Shown piece by piece: positions 63,322 through 64,000 of a stretch of 64,000 nucleotides of DNA. The number at the start of each line of letters is the position of its first letter. Within the stretch, counting starts at the first letter, position 1. The translations under genes were made by a program, and so were the position numbers. The notes under the pieces are model-generated. The model ran no database searches. It saw only the letters and a program-made list of their open reading frames with translations, and had not been told where the DNA came from. Source of the DNA: Sphingopyxis sp. MSC1_008 (GTDB lineage: Bacteria; Pseudomonadota; Alphaproteobacteria; Sphingomonadales; Sphingomonadaceae); NCBI RefSeq assembly GCF_023197165.1, contig NZ_JALPRD010000001.1, positions 1-64,000 on the forward strand, written 5' to 3'.

Positions 63322-64000
63322 ATGGCGCAGAGCCTGACCCACGGCGAAACGGCACTTCCCGCCGACTGGCGCGACCTGTTCGCGCTGACGAAGCCGCGCG
63401 TCATGTCGCTGGTGGTGTTCACCGCGCTGTGCGGGCTGCTCGCGGCGCCGATCAACGTGCCTCCCGTGCTCGCTTTTTCGTCGATCCTTGCAATCGCGCT
63501 GGGGGCAGGGGCTTCGGGCGCGCTCAACCAATGGTATGAGGCGGGGCTCGACGCGAAGATGAAGCGGACCGCAGGCCGGCCGCTTCCCGCCGGGCGCCTC
63601 GATCCGCAGACCGCACTGCAGTTCGGCGTCGGGCTTGCCGCCTTTTCGCTGTTCCTGATGCTGTTCGCGTCGAACTGGCAGGCGACGCTGCTGCTCGCCG
63701 TCTCGATCCTCTTCTATGTCTTCGTCTACACGATGTGGCTGAAGCCGCGGACCCCGCAGAATATTGTCATCGGCGGTGCCGCCGGCGCGTTTCCGCCGCT
63801 GATCGGCTGGGTCGCCGCGACGGGTTCGATCGCGCCGCTGCCGGTGATGCTGTTCCTCTTGATCTTCCTGTGGACGCCGCCGCATTTCTGGGCGCTCGCG
63901 CTGTTCATGCGCTCGGACTATGCCGCCGCAGGCATTCCGATGATGCCGGTCGTCGCGGGTGAGAAATCGACGCGGCGCCAGATTCTGTTCTATGCCGTCA
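63322..64000 (+). CDS. ctaB: Heme O synthase (protoheme IX farnesyltransferase), 3' end missing
   Basis: The ATG at 63322 has GGAG at 7 bp. The first 226 codons are in the window; the gene runs off the right edge. The diagnostic segment [28 protein letters not shown] carries the NxxxDxxxD-type metal site, and several membrane helices follow. It farnesylates protoheme for the cytochrome oxidase. It is the next gene after ctaD in the usual ctaC-ctaD-ctaB order. Confidence 0.95.
   Translation, partial: MAQSLTHGETALPADWRDLFALTKPRVMSLVVFTALCGLLAAPINVPPVLAFSSILAIALGAGASGALNQWYEAGLDAKMKRTAGRPLPAGRLDPQTALQFGVGLAAFSLFLMLFASNWQATLLLAVSILFYVFVYTMWLKPRTPQNIVIGGAAGAFPPLIGWVAATGSIAPLPVMLFLLIFLWTPPHFWALALFMRSDYAAAGIPMMPVVAGEKSTRRQILFYAV

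Noticed and set aside
60366..63527. A 1053-codon minus-strand frame across ctaC and ctaD
   Set aside because: A GC-rich antisense artefact: His/Arg/Asp-rich with no domain, and the plus strand encodes two clear oxidase subunits.

Overview
The window is a continuous piece of a GC-rich alphaproteobacterial chromosome, most likely a sphingomonad close to Sphingopyxis. This is inferred from the protein sequences, the class I lysyl-tRNA synthetase, the adjacent rpoB-rpoC pair, aroQ-accB-accC, plsX-fabH-ihfA-merR, pyrE-pdxJ-acpS-lepB and ctaC-ctaD-ctaB blocks, and a promoter of the alphaproteobacterial EcfG general-stress type. Almost all of it is housekeeping DNA. No phage, transposon, CRISPR array, tRNA or rRNA gene was recognised. 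Genes are dense, convergent neighbours often abut or overlap, and GC content drops clearly only around 5.79-6.04 kb.

Layout. 1-6.9 kb: a truncated ATP-grasp ligase coupled to a MobA-like nucleotidyltransferase, a carotenoid-cleavage-type oxygenase divergent from a TetR regulator with a repeated operator-like motif, a MASE1-PAS-GGDEF diguanylate cyclase, an AT-rich small membrane-protein gene and a DUF4197 gene. 7.1-15.7 kb: rpoB and rpoC with a strong terminator. 15.7-16.5 kb: a paired palindromic repeat, then a leftward PspC-domain gene and a 42-residue membrane peptide behind a sigma54-like promoter. 16.5-24 kb: recF, a DAACS transporter, arsC, two L,D-transpeptidase-family genes, and a Fsr-like efflux pump divergent from an AraC regulator. 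23.9-28.4 kb: aroQ-accB-accC divergent from thiS-VOC-thiG, then a pentapeptide-repeat protein. 28.5-36.6 kb: a CsbD stress gene with an EcfG promoter, small envelope proteins, rarD, pyrC, ygfZ, a retropepsin-like protease, a metallo-beta-lactamase-fold hydrolase and a MAPEG protein.

36.9-44.9 kb: rpmF-plsX-fabH, ihfA-merR, a SixA-type phosphatase and a DinG-like helicase, a PilZ protein, and a membrane-anchored LuxR regulator with DUF4199. 45-51.4 kb: lysS, DUF3291, a one-domain asparaginase, a fatty acid desaturase and a GGDEF-EAL-PilZ protein. 51.4-55.3 kb: an exported amidohydrolase, an RcnB-family protein with aspartate/asparagine-rich repeats, an orphan 2Fe-2S subunit and a class II aldolase. 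55.5-64 kb: rpsU, a membrane-anchored FKBP, the leftward operon pyrE-pdxJ-acpS-lepB-AI-2E transporter, and the cytochrome c oxidase operon, which runs off the right edge inside ctaB.

The themes are membrane and envelope upkeep (fatty acid initiation, acyl-phosphate, desaturase, L,D-transpeptidases, PspC), c-di-GMP signalling (two GGDEF proteins, two PilZ domains) and stress-linked promoters (sigma54-like, EcfG-like). Nothing here can be proven to be an undescribed system from sequence alone. The best leads are the sigma54-like PspC/small-peptide unit, the repeat-bearing RcnB protein and the thiS-VOC-thiG arrangement.
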